The notes beneath the pieces were generated by a model. It made no database searches. It saw only the letters and a list, made by a program, of their open reading frames with translations, and was not told the origin of the DNA. From NCBI GenBank assembly GCA_004009845.1, contig RMBW01000295.1, forward strand, positions 3,472 to 17,857: DNA of 14,386 nt, written 5' to 3'. Positions 8,465-14,386 of the stretch are shown in pieces (within the stretch, counting starts at the first letter, position 1; every line of letters starts with the position of its first letter). Position numbers and translations under genes: made by a program. This stretch comes from Davidsoniella eucalypti. Taxonomy: Eukaryota > Ascomycota > Sordariomycetes > Microascales > Ceratocystidaceae.

Positions 8465-8641
8465 ACTTAGTCATAGGTGATTTGTCACTCATTCTTCTTC
8501 TTGGTATCTGGTTATTTTTCATTGTTTTTCTGGTCCCTCCAATTTGTATCAATAATTTTTTTATTTTCATTTCTTTTTCTCAGCCTCATGGAGGGGGGCT
8601 CATATATCTTAGGTTAGTTAGAACATTGAGGGGGGGGTAGT
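8465..8641 (+). other. Element B 3' untranslated region with polypurine tract
   Basis: T-rich sequence after pol, with no gene seen. It ends in a polypurine tract (GA plus eight G, 8628-8637), then TAGT, then the 3' LTR. A second G-run (GGAGGGGGGCTCAT, 8590-8603) lies about 40 nt upstream. Element A has a similar second tract followed by CCTCAT (minus strand, about 399-386). Confidence 0.8.
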
Positions 8642-8832
8642 TGAAAGGATCTAGGACCCAATCTTGTTGGCTGTGGTATCTACCACAGCCGTTACTTTTG
8701 TCTATATAAGGAGGCCGTCTCCCCTCCTTATTCTTGTCTAGTTCTTCTCTTCCCTCTCTATCTTCTTTAACCTCGTCAAATACTATATCTCTTCTACTTC
8801 TGCAAGCCTCGTTCTCGTCGTAGATCGTCACA
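8642..8832 (+). repeat. Element B 3' LTR (191 bp)
   Basis: Identical to 2837-3027, including the palindrome (8669-8690), TATA box (8703-8709) and self-priming segment (8759-8770). A polypurine tract precedes it and the GAGTT duplication follows. No difference was seen between the two LTRs, so the insertion is very recent. Confidence 0.97.
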
Positions 8833-8837
8833 GAGTT
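8833..8837. repeat. Target site duplication of element B, right copy
   Basis: GAGTT, matching 2832-2836. Setting aside B and one copy brings the two halves of element A's RT into one frame (LQL then DIKK), as in the aligned region of B (LQLDLRKC). Confidence 0.95.
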
Positions 8838-10050
8838 GGAGGTCGGCCTTGTCGAGGGCAGAGACTATTTCCAGGACGAGGTTGCGATGGTCTTGGAGCG
8901 AGCCCTTAGAATAGATGCACACATCGTCAATGTAGGCGTCGCAGCTGATACCGTGCCATTTGTCGAGGACTCCGTTGATGCGTCTCTGGAAGGCAGCAGG
9001 GGCGTTGGTTAAGCCGAAAGGGACGACGTTCCACTGGAAGGCACCCAGGGGTGTTCTAAAAGCTGTTATGTGTTCAGAGCCTGGGGCTATGCGAATCCTG
9101 TGGAAGGCGGAGATCACGTCGACCTTTGAAACCCATTCGGAGCTCGCGATGCGTTGGAGGGTTTCTCCCATAAGTGGTAGGGGGTACTTATCCTTGATAG
9201 ACGCATCATTAACACCACGATAGTCGATGCAAAAGCGTACACCACCTCCTGGTTTATTGACAAACAGTACGGACGAGCCATATTCGGAGTTGGCTGGTCC
9301 TATGAACTGAGACTGCTTGAGACCTTCCAGGGTCTTTTGTAATACCAGGAGTTCTGCGCGAGTTACTGGGTAGAGGGATTGTGTCGGAACGGTTGCACCT
9401 GGTTTCAGTTTAATCTCTAGGTCGATCCCTGGTCGATGCGGGGGCAGCGTTGTGGCTAATTTGGGATCGAAAGCCGAGGCAACAGGTTCTAACCAATCCG
9501 GCAGGTGAGGACGGGATTTCTCCTTGTGAGCAAGAGCGATCTTAATGTTCTCTAGCGAAGCTCTATAAATATGCGGGTTATCCGCACTTCCACAGAGCTT
9601 GTAGAATTCCTCAGCAGTTAACTCTTCTGCTGGTAAGATCGTAATCTCCTGTGTCCTGGGCCTGAGCCGAACGTCATTATTTACTAACCATCTTTGTCCT
9701 AGAATTATGTCTTCGGACTGGCCGGGAACCACGTAGGCCCAAATGGTTTCCGTGTGGCCGTTGATGGTCAGGGGGAGTTCGGCGATGGTGTCGATGAGCG
9801 GGGGGTTGTCCAGCGTAGTGACTTGGACAATGACCCGCTCAGAGATAGGGTGCGTGGCGGTGGCGAGGTGGAGGAGACGCGGGGGAATGACGGCGACGGT
9901 AAGGCATCCGCTGTCGACGAGGGCTTTTGTGGCGTAACTACCTAAACGAATGTCTAAATAATTTCCTAAAGCCCCCATCTCAGTTTCAACTATTCTATCA
10001 CCGATTAATCCCCCCTGGTCGGGGCGCGATTTATCCCGACTATCTAAAAA
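8838..10050 (-). pseudogene. pol: Element A pol, segment 1: protease and RT, cut by element B
   Basis: The 5' part of A's pol. It runs in the -1 frame relative to gag with no stop between the gag end and the internal ATG at 9978. It carries the aspartic protease (ALVDSGC, Asp codon 9915-9913; ILGQRWL), then RT with VNKPGGGVRFCIDYRGVND, FHRIRIAPGSEHITAFRTP and the catalytic YIDD (codons 8934-8923), ending at DLQL where element B begins. The open frame reads about a dozen residues into B's LTR and stops; that tail is not pol. The linker before 9978 (RDKSRPD ... GDRIVETEMGALGNYLDIRL) resembles element B's, so it is probably translated by frameshift from gag. Nothing but B interrupts this segment. 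Confidence 0.93.
10018..10050 (-). promoter_or_regulatory. Probable -1 ribosomal frameshift site, element A
   Basis: Gag ends GAT TTT TAG on the minus strand. The five-T run is 10050-10046. After a 5-nt spacer comes a 6-bp stem (GTCGGG 10040-10035 with CCCGAC 10023-10018) and an 11-nt loop. The -1 frame is open from the T-run through protease. The arrangement matches element B's at 4866-4897. Confidence 0.65.
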
Positions 10051-11629
10051 TCCATGAGGTCACCTGTATCCGCTGTGTTGTTAGTAGGGGTTCCCTGGGC
10101 GCGTGGCTGCGTGGTGGCCATCTGCTCGCTGATGAGGGCGCGGACGTCGTCCAGGGAGAAAGAAGGTGCTGTGCTGACGGCGTTGGCCTTGACCGAAGGG
10201 CGAGAGGTGCGCGACTTGGAACGGCAGTTAGCAGCGGTATGACCCTTGCGTTGGCAGGCAGAGCAAGATACGGCCGTAGGACATGTGCCAGAGGGATGTG
10301 CTTGGCTGCTACAGAATTGGCAGGGCGTGAGGGGGCACATGGAGGCGTAGTGGCCTGTCTGGCGGCAGTGATAGCAGGGTCTGTCAGCTGAGGAGGGTTG
10401 TGATCTGGTCGCGGGCGCACGAGATGGTGTTGGCGAGGGGTTTGAACGCCAGTGGTTGGAGTTTATGGCCTTGGCTTTGGCGAGGGCGCTTTCCTTGATG
10501 CGGGCGACTGGGCGCATCTGTGAGATCATTTCGTCTAGTGGTCTGATATGGAACATGTTGGCTAAGTGCACTTGCATGTCCAGGTGGAGGCCTTCTTGGA
10601 GGACGGAGAGGAGGGTGTTATGGTCGTAGAAATGGGCTTTGTCGCGCAGGGAGCAGAGACGGTTGGTAAAGGATTCGAATGTCTCGGTAGGGCCTTGCTT
10701 GAGCTTCAGCAATTCGCGGTTGGCAAGTCTCGCTCGGTCGGGGTCGTCGTATCGCGAGTCAAGGTAAGAGAGGAAGGCCTGGAAGCCGGTGTTCATGGGG
10801 AGGCATTCGAGGTACTTGGTGCGAACTTGTTCCTTGATCTCCGTCGACAGGGCGTTCATCGTGTACGCCAGCTGGTCTCTGGTTGAGTAGAAGCGGTAAG
10901 AGTCCACGAGAAATTTCTCGTTAAGCTCCATCTTCCAGGTGGCGTAATCGAAGGTGCCGTCGAACTTGCGGACTGCGTCGATAACATCTTTGCGGCGGGC
11001 AAGCTGGTCGTCGCGAGGGGGTAGTAAGGCGATCCCGTGAGCTGTAGGAGGGAATGCTGGTGTTGTTGTGAGCCTTTTCTCTGGAGGCGTGGGGGCGTGT
11101 TCGCGGATAGGGGCGAGACGTAGGTTGAGAGGTTTGAGTCTGTCCTCTAAGTCGTCGAGCTGGTTGAGGTCTACTAAGTTGTCGTTGGCTGGGTCTTCGT
11201 ATTTGCCACCGAGGAGCTCGAGGATGTCTCGGCCTAGGTTGTCCAGTACTTCAGCAGTGCGTACAGGGTCCTTGAATTCGGGGGCTGAGCGTTCTGCCAT
11301 GCCCTGGAGTGCGGCCATCTGGATCTCTGCGACTTTGAAGTTGTGGTGGAACTGGAAGTCCCATCTTGGCGCAGTGGGTGATATCCATTCGGTTGGATCC
11401 AGTTGGGCTTTATCGAGGGCAGCTTGGTATTTGGCGGACAGAACTTCGAAGACGTCTGCTGTATCGTCGGAGTATGCGCCTGGCAGGGGGTGACCGCTTA
11501 GAGAGCGACGAGGGGCTTCGATTTTGACTTTAGGGGTGTTCTCCTTGGTGCGTATGGGGATGTCTTTGCTGGAGGACGCGCCGAAGCCGAGGATGTGAGG
11601 GTTGCTAAGAAATCGTGACAGAAGAATCT
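10044..11629 (-). pseudogene. gag: Element A gag, C-terminal part: capsid and three zinc knuckles
   Basis: The main part of A's Gag. It opens with SRFLSNPHILGFGASSS, which aligns with element B's RFLFNNRMLGIGAGAS, so coding starts well before the first Met in this frame (11318). It then has a long linker, a retrotransposon Gag capsid region (VRKFDGTFDYATWKMELNEK ... LLKLKQGPTETFESFTNRL), and three consecutive CX2CX4HX4C knuckles (CYHCRQTGHYASMC, CQFCSSQAHPSGTC, CSACQRKGHTAANC), where element B has one. A serine- and threonine-rich tail ends GDLMDF and stop. It is out of frame with the N-terminal part at 11630-12028 by an apparent 1-nt deletion. The extra knuckles should bind nucleic acid. Confidence 0.88.
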
Positions 11630-12028
11630 GGGCGCTGCGCGGGGACCTGAGGCTGCTTTGACCGGCACAATGTGGCCGATTATATCCGTGGAGATGGACA
11701 AACAGTGCAGGTGGTCATGAAAGTGGGCAGCGTGTGCGAGGATGGCAGGGCCTGCGGGAAAGGGGCCAAGTAGTTTGGCCAGACGGGGTCGCTCAGAGCG
11801 TTTGAACAGGGCTAAATAGCACCAGCCCTGGTGTTTCCAGAGGCGTCTCTGGTGGAGAAAGGGGGTGACGACATGGCGCGGCTTGAAGGCCAGCAAGAAG
11901 CGGCGCGTGATGTCTAGCATGAAGTGGGTGAAGGCAATTGCGAGGAATGCGAGGGCGAGACCTTCGGCGGTGCCGTGGTGGGCTCCAAGGATGGCAGCCC
12001 AGAGGTGAAGGAGGAAAAGTTGCAACAT
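11630..12028 (-). pseudogene. gag: Element A gag, N-terminal part: hydrophobic segment and GWCYL block
   Basis: The N-terminal piece of Gag, started at ATG 12028 because it is the first ATG after the predicted RNA start and sits in CACCATG, as in element B. It opens with MLQLFLLHLWAAILG and a second hydrophobic stretch (GLALAFLAIAFTHFMLDI), then a block from about residue 68 beginning GWCYLALF and ending LLGPFPAGP, followed by FHDHL. The block matches element B's at 21 of 27 positions, mostly through synonymous codon changes. The open frame runs on to 11498, but homology moves to the next frame at about 11625-11645, so I read a 1-nt deletion there. The frame is also open upstream of 12028 through the leader repeats, without an ATG. 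The function of this domain is unknown to me. Confidence 0.82.
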
Positions 12029-12076
12029 GGTGCAAGTAAGGTGGACGCGTTTAGTCAGTGAGATAGCGAAGTGAGG

Positions 12077-12216
12077 GCACAGTAGGGTGCGAGAACGATG
12101 GTCACGAATAGCGTGAGAGAATGGAGTGCACAGTAGGGTGCGAGTAGAGTGATGGTCACGAATAGCGTGAGAGAACAAGGTGCACAGTAGGGTGCGAAGA
12201 ACGAGAACGATGGTAG
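12077..12216 (-). repeat. Tandem repeat in element A leader
   Basis: Three copies of a unit beginning GCACAGTAGGGTGCGA on the plus strand start at 12077, 12128 and 12182 (spacing 51 and 54 bp). The first two copies also share GATGGTCACGAATAGCG. The third is truncated and runs into the priming site. Spacings are multiples of three, so the frame through them stays open, but there is no ATG. They lie in the untranslated leader, and element B has nothing similar. Their role is unknown. Confidence 0.85.
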
Positions 12217-12227
12217 ATCGGTATCAA
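12217..12227 (-). other. Self-primed primer binding site of element A
   Basis: On the minus strand TTGATACCGAT begins 2 nt after the LTR end (12230) and is the exact 11-nt complement of ATCGGTATCAA inside the LTR (12292-12282). The offset of 2 nt and the pairing length match element B's site. No TGG for a tRNA primer is present. Confidence 0.8.
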
Positions 12228-12281
12228 AATGACACGAACTAGGAAGAGGCAATGGCAAGCAATCTAGAGTAAAGACTTCGA

Positions 12282-12292
12282 TTGATACCGAT
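12282..12292 (-). promoter_or_regulatory. Self-priming segment / predicted 5' end of element A RNA
   Basis: ATCGGTATCAA on the minus strand, complementary over 11 nt to 12217-12227. It starts at LTR position 117, 55 nt after the TATA box, against 118 and 56 in element B. The RNA start is inferred from the self-priming model. Confidence 0.7.
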
Positions 12293-12340
12293 GAAGGAGA
12301 AAGACTAATATCTGTTGGAATACGGCGGGAATAGGTCCCT

Positions 12341-12347
12341 ATTTATA
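12341..12347 (-). promoter_or_regulatory. TATA box of element A LTR
   Basis: TATAAAT on the minus strand at LTR position 62, matching the position of TATATAA in element B. The other LTR copy has it at 227-233. Confidence 0.7.
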
Positions 12348-12409
12348 ACCGTTTATCTGGCTAAGTATCTTACTTAGCCAAATACCAACTGGGCCTTAGC
12401 CCCTGACAC

Positions 12410-13339
12410 ACCAGGCAAGCCGACGATAGTTCCGTCGAATTTGAGAGTTCCAAGACTGAGCTTCTGCATTTAACAAGGAGTAAAGCAGCAAGCAACGAAC
12501 ACATAGACGTCCTAGGGACGACAATCCACCCGTCAGAGAAGATCAAATGGCTAGGAATCTGGCTAGACTGTCAGTTGAATTACAGCGTGCATGTCCAAGA
12601 CAGAGCCCTGAAAGCGACCAGAACTAATGGGATTCAACGGATTTCGCGAAAGTATAGCGGCCTAAGTTCGAAAGCAACTAGAAATCTGTACCAAGCTGTA
12701 ATTAGGCCTATCATGGAATATATGTTCGACTCTCTGGTGGACAAAATGAAACCCATCTCCGCAAGAATCATCTTGAAAAAGTACAAAGTTTGGCGATTTC
12801 CATGATGCTGGGCACCTACAAACAGGCTCCGGAAAGAGGCTTGTGAAATAGAGGCAGGCATCAAACCGGTTGAAATCGATTTGGAATGGAATAACCTCAA
12901 GTACGGAACAAGAATACTAAAATTCCCCAAGCACCACACAAATACCAAAAGTCAAAAAAGAAGAAGCAAAGGAAATCCACCTGGCAACCCTAGAAAATCT
13001 ATGGTTAGGAGAAGCCTATTGTTTGTATACCGACGGGTCTATGGAAGGAGAAAAATCCTCCTACGCCCTTTGCCGACATAGACAATAAAACGGTACGGTT
13101 TCAAGAGGCAAAAGCCTTAGGGCCTTACACTGAGGTTGCAGACTGCGAAAGCTATGCAATATACAGAGCCCTCTGCTACGTTCGAAAACTGCCAATAAGG
13201 AAAAGAGTCCTGATCTTTGTCGACAGCCAAGCTGCCATCCAAAGAGTATGGAAGCCTGGAATATTCACGAATCTTATAGAGAAGCTAAACCTACAAGACC
13301 TAGACACTAGTATAGAAATACACTGGTGCCCAGGCCATG
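12410..13339 (+). pseudogene. Degenerate LINE retrotransposon: RT tail and RNase H
   Basis: The 3' half of a non-LTR retrotransposon ORF2, in decayed form. The first frame (from about 12410) reads SSKTELLHLTRSK ... SEKIKWLGIWLDCQLN ... LYQAVIRPIMEY, typical of the end of LINE RT domains. A stop falls at 12803-12805, yet homology-like sequence continues (KEACEIEAGIKPVEI ... LEWNNLKY). The frame shifts near 12950 to EAKEIHLATLENLW and YTDGS, the start of RNase H (Asp codon 13032-13034), and again near 13080 to ADCESYAIYRAL (Glu 13147), FVDSQAAI (Asp 13222) and EIHWCPGHV, where an insertion cuts it. The RT catalytic core is not in the window. The layout resembles fungal Tad-like LINEs, but the clade needs a search. 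It is non-functional. Confidence 0.85.
13335..13339. repeat. Target duplication of the inserted TG...CA sequence, left copy
   Basis: CCATG, repeated at 13963-13967. Setting aside the insert and one copy makes the LINE read CPGHVGIEGNE without a gap, the conserved RNase H motif. The boundary is uncertain by one T. Confidence 0.8.
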
Positions 13340-13477
13340 TGTAAAGAACGGGCAGGCAGGAATTCAAAGGGAAACCAGTGATCACTGGGAGAGTAGTCAC
13401 TCGAAGGTGGTTTTGGAGTTTTCAGGATAATCGAGTTACACAGAATAATAAATTAAGTAAATCGGGACTAAATCAGG

Positions 13478-13575
13478 ACAGGAGCCGGAGCGAAGATAGG
13501 AACAAGAGCGGGACAAGAAGGTAAGAACAGGAGCAGGAGCAAAGATAAGAACAAGGAACAGGAACAAGAAGAGGA
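13478..13575. repeat. Purine-rich imperfect tandem repeat, 49-bp period
   Basis: Two copies beginning ACAGGAGCCGGAGCGAAGAT (13478) and ACAGGAGCAGGAGCAAAGAT (13527). The tract on to about 13580 is almost all purine plus C on the plus strand. The minus-strand open frame across it gives low-complexity S/L/P-rich protein and I do not count it as a gene. Confidence 0.75.
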
Positions 13576-13755
13576 GGTTGCACCCAGTAGGTCAGGTACA
13601 CAGGGAGTTGTAAGCTTGGAGGGGGAAGGCAAAAGGAGAACAGAAAAAAATACAAGCAAGCTATATATGTTAACCCGAGAAGAAAGAAACAGGAGGGTCT
13701 GGTCTACGGACAGAAGTTCGAGGCAATGCCGTGTTGGCTGTGTATGCACTCTAAA

Positions 13756-13962
13756 CCTCAATGCATGAATCGTTGTCACCAAAATCGGAAAGGTGAGACT
13801 GTACATCAAGTCTAAGTTTCATGCGGAGGTTCTGCGACTGTTATTTCGTAACCATCCAGTCGAAGCCTCAATGCATGAATCGTTGTCACCAAATTGGAAA
13901 GGTGAGACTGTACATCAAGTCTAAGCTTCATGCGGAGGGTCTGCGAGTGTTATTTCATAACA
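13756..13962. repeat. Direct repeat, 110-bp period, at right end of the insertion
   Basis: CCTCAATGCATGAATCG begins both copies (13756 and 13866). The copies share nearly all of their 97 bp with a handful of differences (for example ACCAAAATCGG against ACCAAATTGG, and TTTCGTAAC against TTTCATAAC). Copy 1 carries about 13 extra bases before copy 2. It looks like an old partial duplication of the insertion's end. Confidence 0.85.
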
Positions 13963-13967
13963 CCATG
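13963..13967. repeat. Target duplication of the inserted TG...CA sequence, right copy
   Basis: CCATG, matching 13335-13339; LINE coding sequence resumes here. Confidence 0.8.
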
Positions 13968-14386
13968 TCGGGATAGAAGGAAATGAGATAGTGGATAAGC
14001 TTGCAAAGGAGGCTCTTGAAAAAAGAGTATGCATCTCTATTGCAACCACTGGGTACATCAAGAAAAAATCAAGGAGAACATCTTCAAACTCTGGGACACA
14101 CTGATCAACCGTGATATCGACAAACTTGGGAATCACTATCGGTCTCTCGGGAAGACAGGAGTGAGTGATCTGAAACCGATTGAAGGCAAGAAGAGGCTGA
14201 CAACAACCTACTATCAACTTCTAACGGGAAAGGGCGCTTACCTGCCATACTAAAGTCCATAGGCAAGGTATCGAACACACATGTGCCGACATTGTCAGCG
14301 GGCTATCGAAACTATTCAGCACTTGGTGTTGGAAATGTGATAAGTGGCTTGTGCAAAGACAAGAGTTGAAAGAGGGATGTGATGGT
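13963..14386 (+). pseudogene. Degenerate LINE: RNase H end and C-terminal zinc motif
   Basis: This continues the LINE after the insertion. It reads HVGIEGNEIVDKLAKEAL, the last RNase H motif with its final Asp, then a basic stretch (YIKKKIKENIFKLWD), then a stop at 14251-14253 followed by a frame change. From about 14284 it reads CRHCQRAIETIQHLVLE with a further 1-nt shift to CDKW, giving a CX2CX8HX4C motif typical of LINE C-termini. No 3' untranslated tail is seen before the window ends, so the element probably continues beyond 14386. Several stops and frame changes make it non-functional. Confidence 0.82.

Larger units (their letters stand above)
2837..8832 (+). mobile_element. Element B: Ty3/Gypsy chromovirus inserted in element A
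   Basis: A plus-strand LTR retrotransposon of 5,996 bp with identical 191-bp LTRs, a perfect 5-bp target duplication (GAGTT), a self-priming site, gag, pol in the -1 frame, a polypurine tract and a C-terminal chromodomain. It sits inside the RT coding region of element A, in opposite orientation. The domain order protease, RT, RNase H, integrase, chromodomain and the fold-back priming site put it in the Tf1/sushi chromovirus group. Its pol is clearly similar to A's, while its Gag is much more divergent, so the two are related but distinct families. One apparent 1-nt deletion in the protease region (5037-5039) is the only break I see. Confidence 0.97.
116..12408 (-). mobile_element. Element A: Ty3/Gypsy chromovirus, split by element B
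   Basis: A minus-strand LTR retrotransposon bounded by identical 179-bp LTRs. Reading along the minus strand it has the 5' LTR, a self-priming site, a repeat-bearing leader, gag with three CCHC knuckles, pol (protease, RT, RNase H, integrase, chromodomain), a polypurine tract and the 3' LTR. Element B plus one GAGTT copy (6,001 bp) interrupts pol; without them A is about 6,292 bp, a normal size for the group. Three apparent 1-nt deletions break gag and pol (near 11630, 2590 and 1327). The five bases outside the two LTRs differ (CATGG and CACCA), so no target duplication is visible. The self-priming layout and chromodomain place it with Tf1/sushi-type chromoviruses. As written it cannot encode its proteins without outside help. 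Confidence 0.95.
12230..12408 (-). repeat. Element A 5' LTR (179 bp)
   Basis: Identical to 116-294. On the minus strand it runs from 12408 (TGTCAGGGGC) to 12230 (GTGTCA), followed by the priming site. The U3 palindrome is at 12358-12380, the TATA box at 12341-12347 and the predicted RNA start near 12292. The bases beyond 12408 (CACCA) do not repeat the left flank. Confidence 0.95.
13340..13962. mobile_element. TG...CA insertion in LINE RNase H, probable solo LTR (about 623 bp)
   Basis: The insert starts TGTAAAGAAC and ends TTTCATAACA, has TG...CA termini with a short imperfect inverted match (TGTAA / TGTTA), and is flanked by a 5-bp duplication CCATG. It has no convincing coding region. It holds a purine-rich imperfect tandem repeat (13478-13575), a TATATAT (about 13664) and a 110-bp duplication at its right end. 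A solo LTR of another retrotransposon family fits best; a short non-autonomous element is possible. It is not similar to the LTRs of A or B. Confidence 0.65.

Noticed and set aside
12077..12216. CRISPR-like array
   Set aside because: The units are long, imperfect and directly abutting, with no unique spacers, and they lie in a retrotransposon leader of a fungal-type genome.
116..12408. Identical 179-bp ends as terminal repeats of a DNA transposon
   Set aside because: The repeats are direct, not inverted, and they enclose a priming site, gag, pol and a polypurine tract.
13468..13809. Minus-strand frame of 113 codons in the insertion
   Set aside because: The protein is low complexity and comes from a purine-rich tandem repeat; no domain or conserved start supports it.

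Overview
The window looks like a gene-poor, transposon-filled stretch of a filamentous fungal genome. I find no host gene. The case for a fungus rests on two Ty3/Gypsy chromoviruses (integrase with a C-terminal chromodomain, tRNA-independent self-priming of the Tf1/sushi kind) and a decayed LINE-type element with an RNase H domain. I cannot name the species.

Layout. Positions 1-115 are unassigned flank. Positions 116-12408 are chromovirus A on the minus strand, bounded by two identical 179-bp LTRs (116-294 and 12230-12408). A is split by chromovirus B, a plus-strand element at 2837-8832 bounded by two identical 191-bp LTRs and flanked by a perfect 5-bp target duplication (GAGTT). B landed in the reverse transcriptase part of A's pol, so A's pol lies at 8838-10050 and again at 317-2836. 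Without B and one duplication copy, A is about 6.29 kb; B is 5.996 kb. From 12409 to the end lies a degenerate non-LTR retrotransposon on the plus strand (RT tail, RNase H, C-terminal zinc motif), interrupted at 13340-13962 by a TG...CA insertion with a 5-bp duplication, probably a solo LTR.

Both chromoviruses share one plan. Each LTR carries a near-perfect palindrome about 28 nt from its 5' edge, a TATA box at LTR position 62, and at about position 117 an 11-12 nt segment exactly complementary to the sequence starting 2 nt after the LTR. This predicts that the 5' end of the RNA folds back to prime its own reverse transcription. An ATG-free leader then ends at a CACCATG that starts Gag. Gag has a hydrophobic N-terminus and a conserved GWCYL...LLGPFP block that I do not recognise from Gag families. 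Gag ends in GAT TTT TAG/TGA, and Pol continues in the -1 frame with no stop in between, followed by a small GC hairpin: a likely -1 ribosomal frameshift site. Pol is ordered protease, RT, RNase H, integrase (HHCC, DDE), chromodomain.

Neither copy is intact as written. Each reading frame is broken only by apparent single-base deletions (three in A, one in B), with no other in-frame stops noticed, although the LTR pairs are identical. Either both elements were inactivated very recently or these are sequencing errors. A also lacks a matching target duplication, which suggests recombination or rearrangement at its ends.
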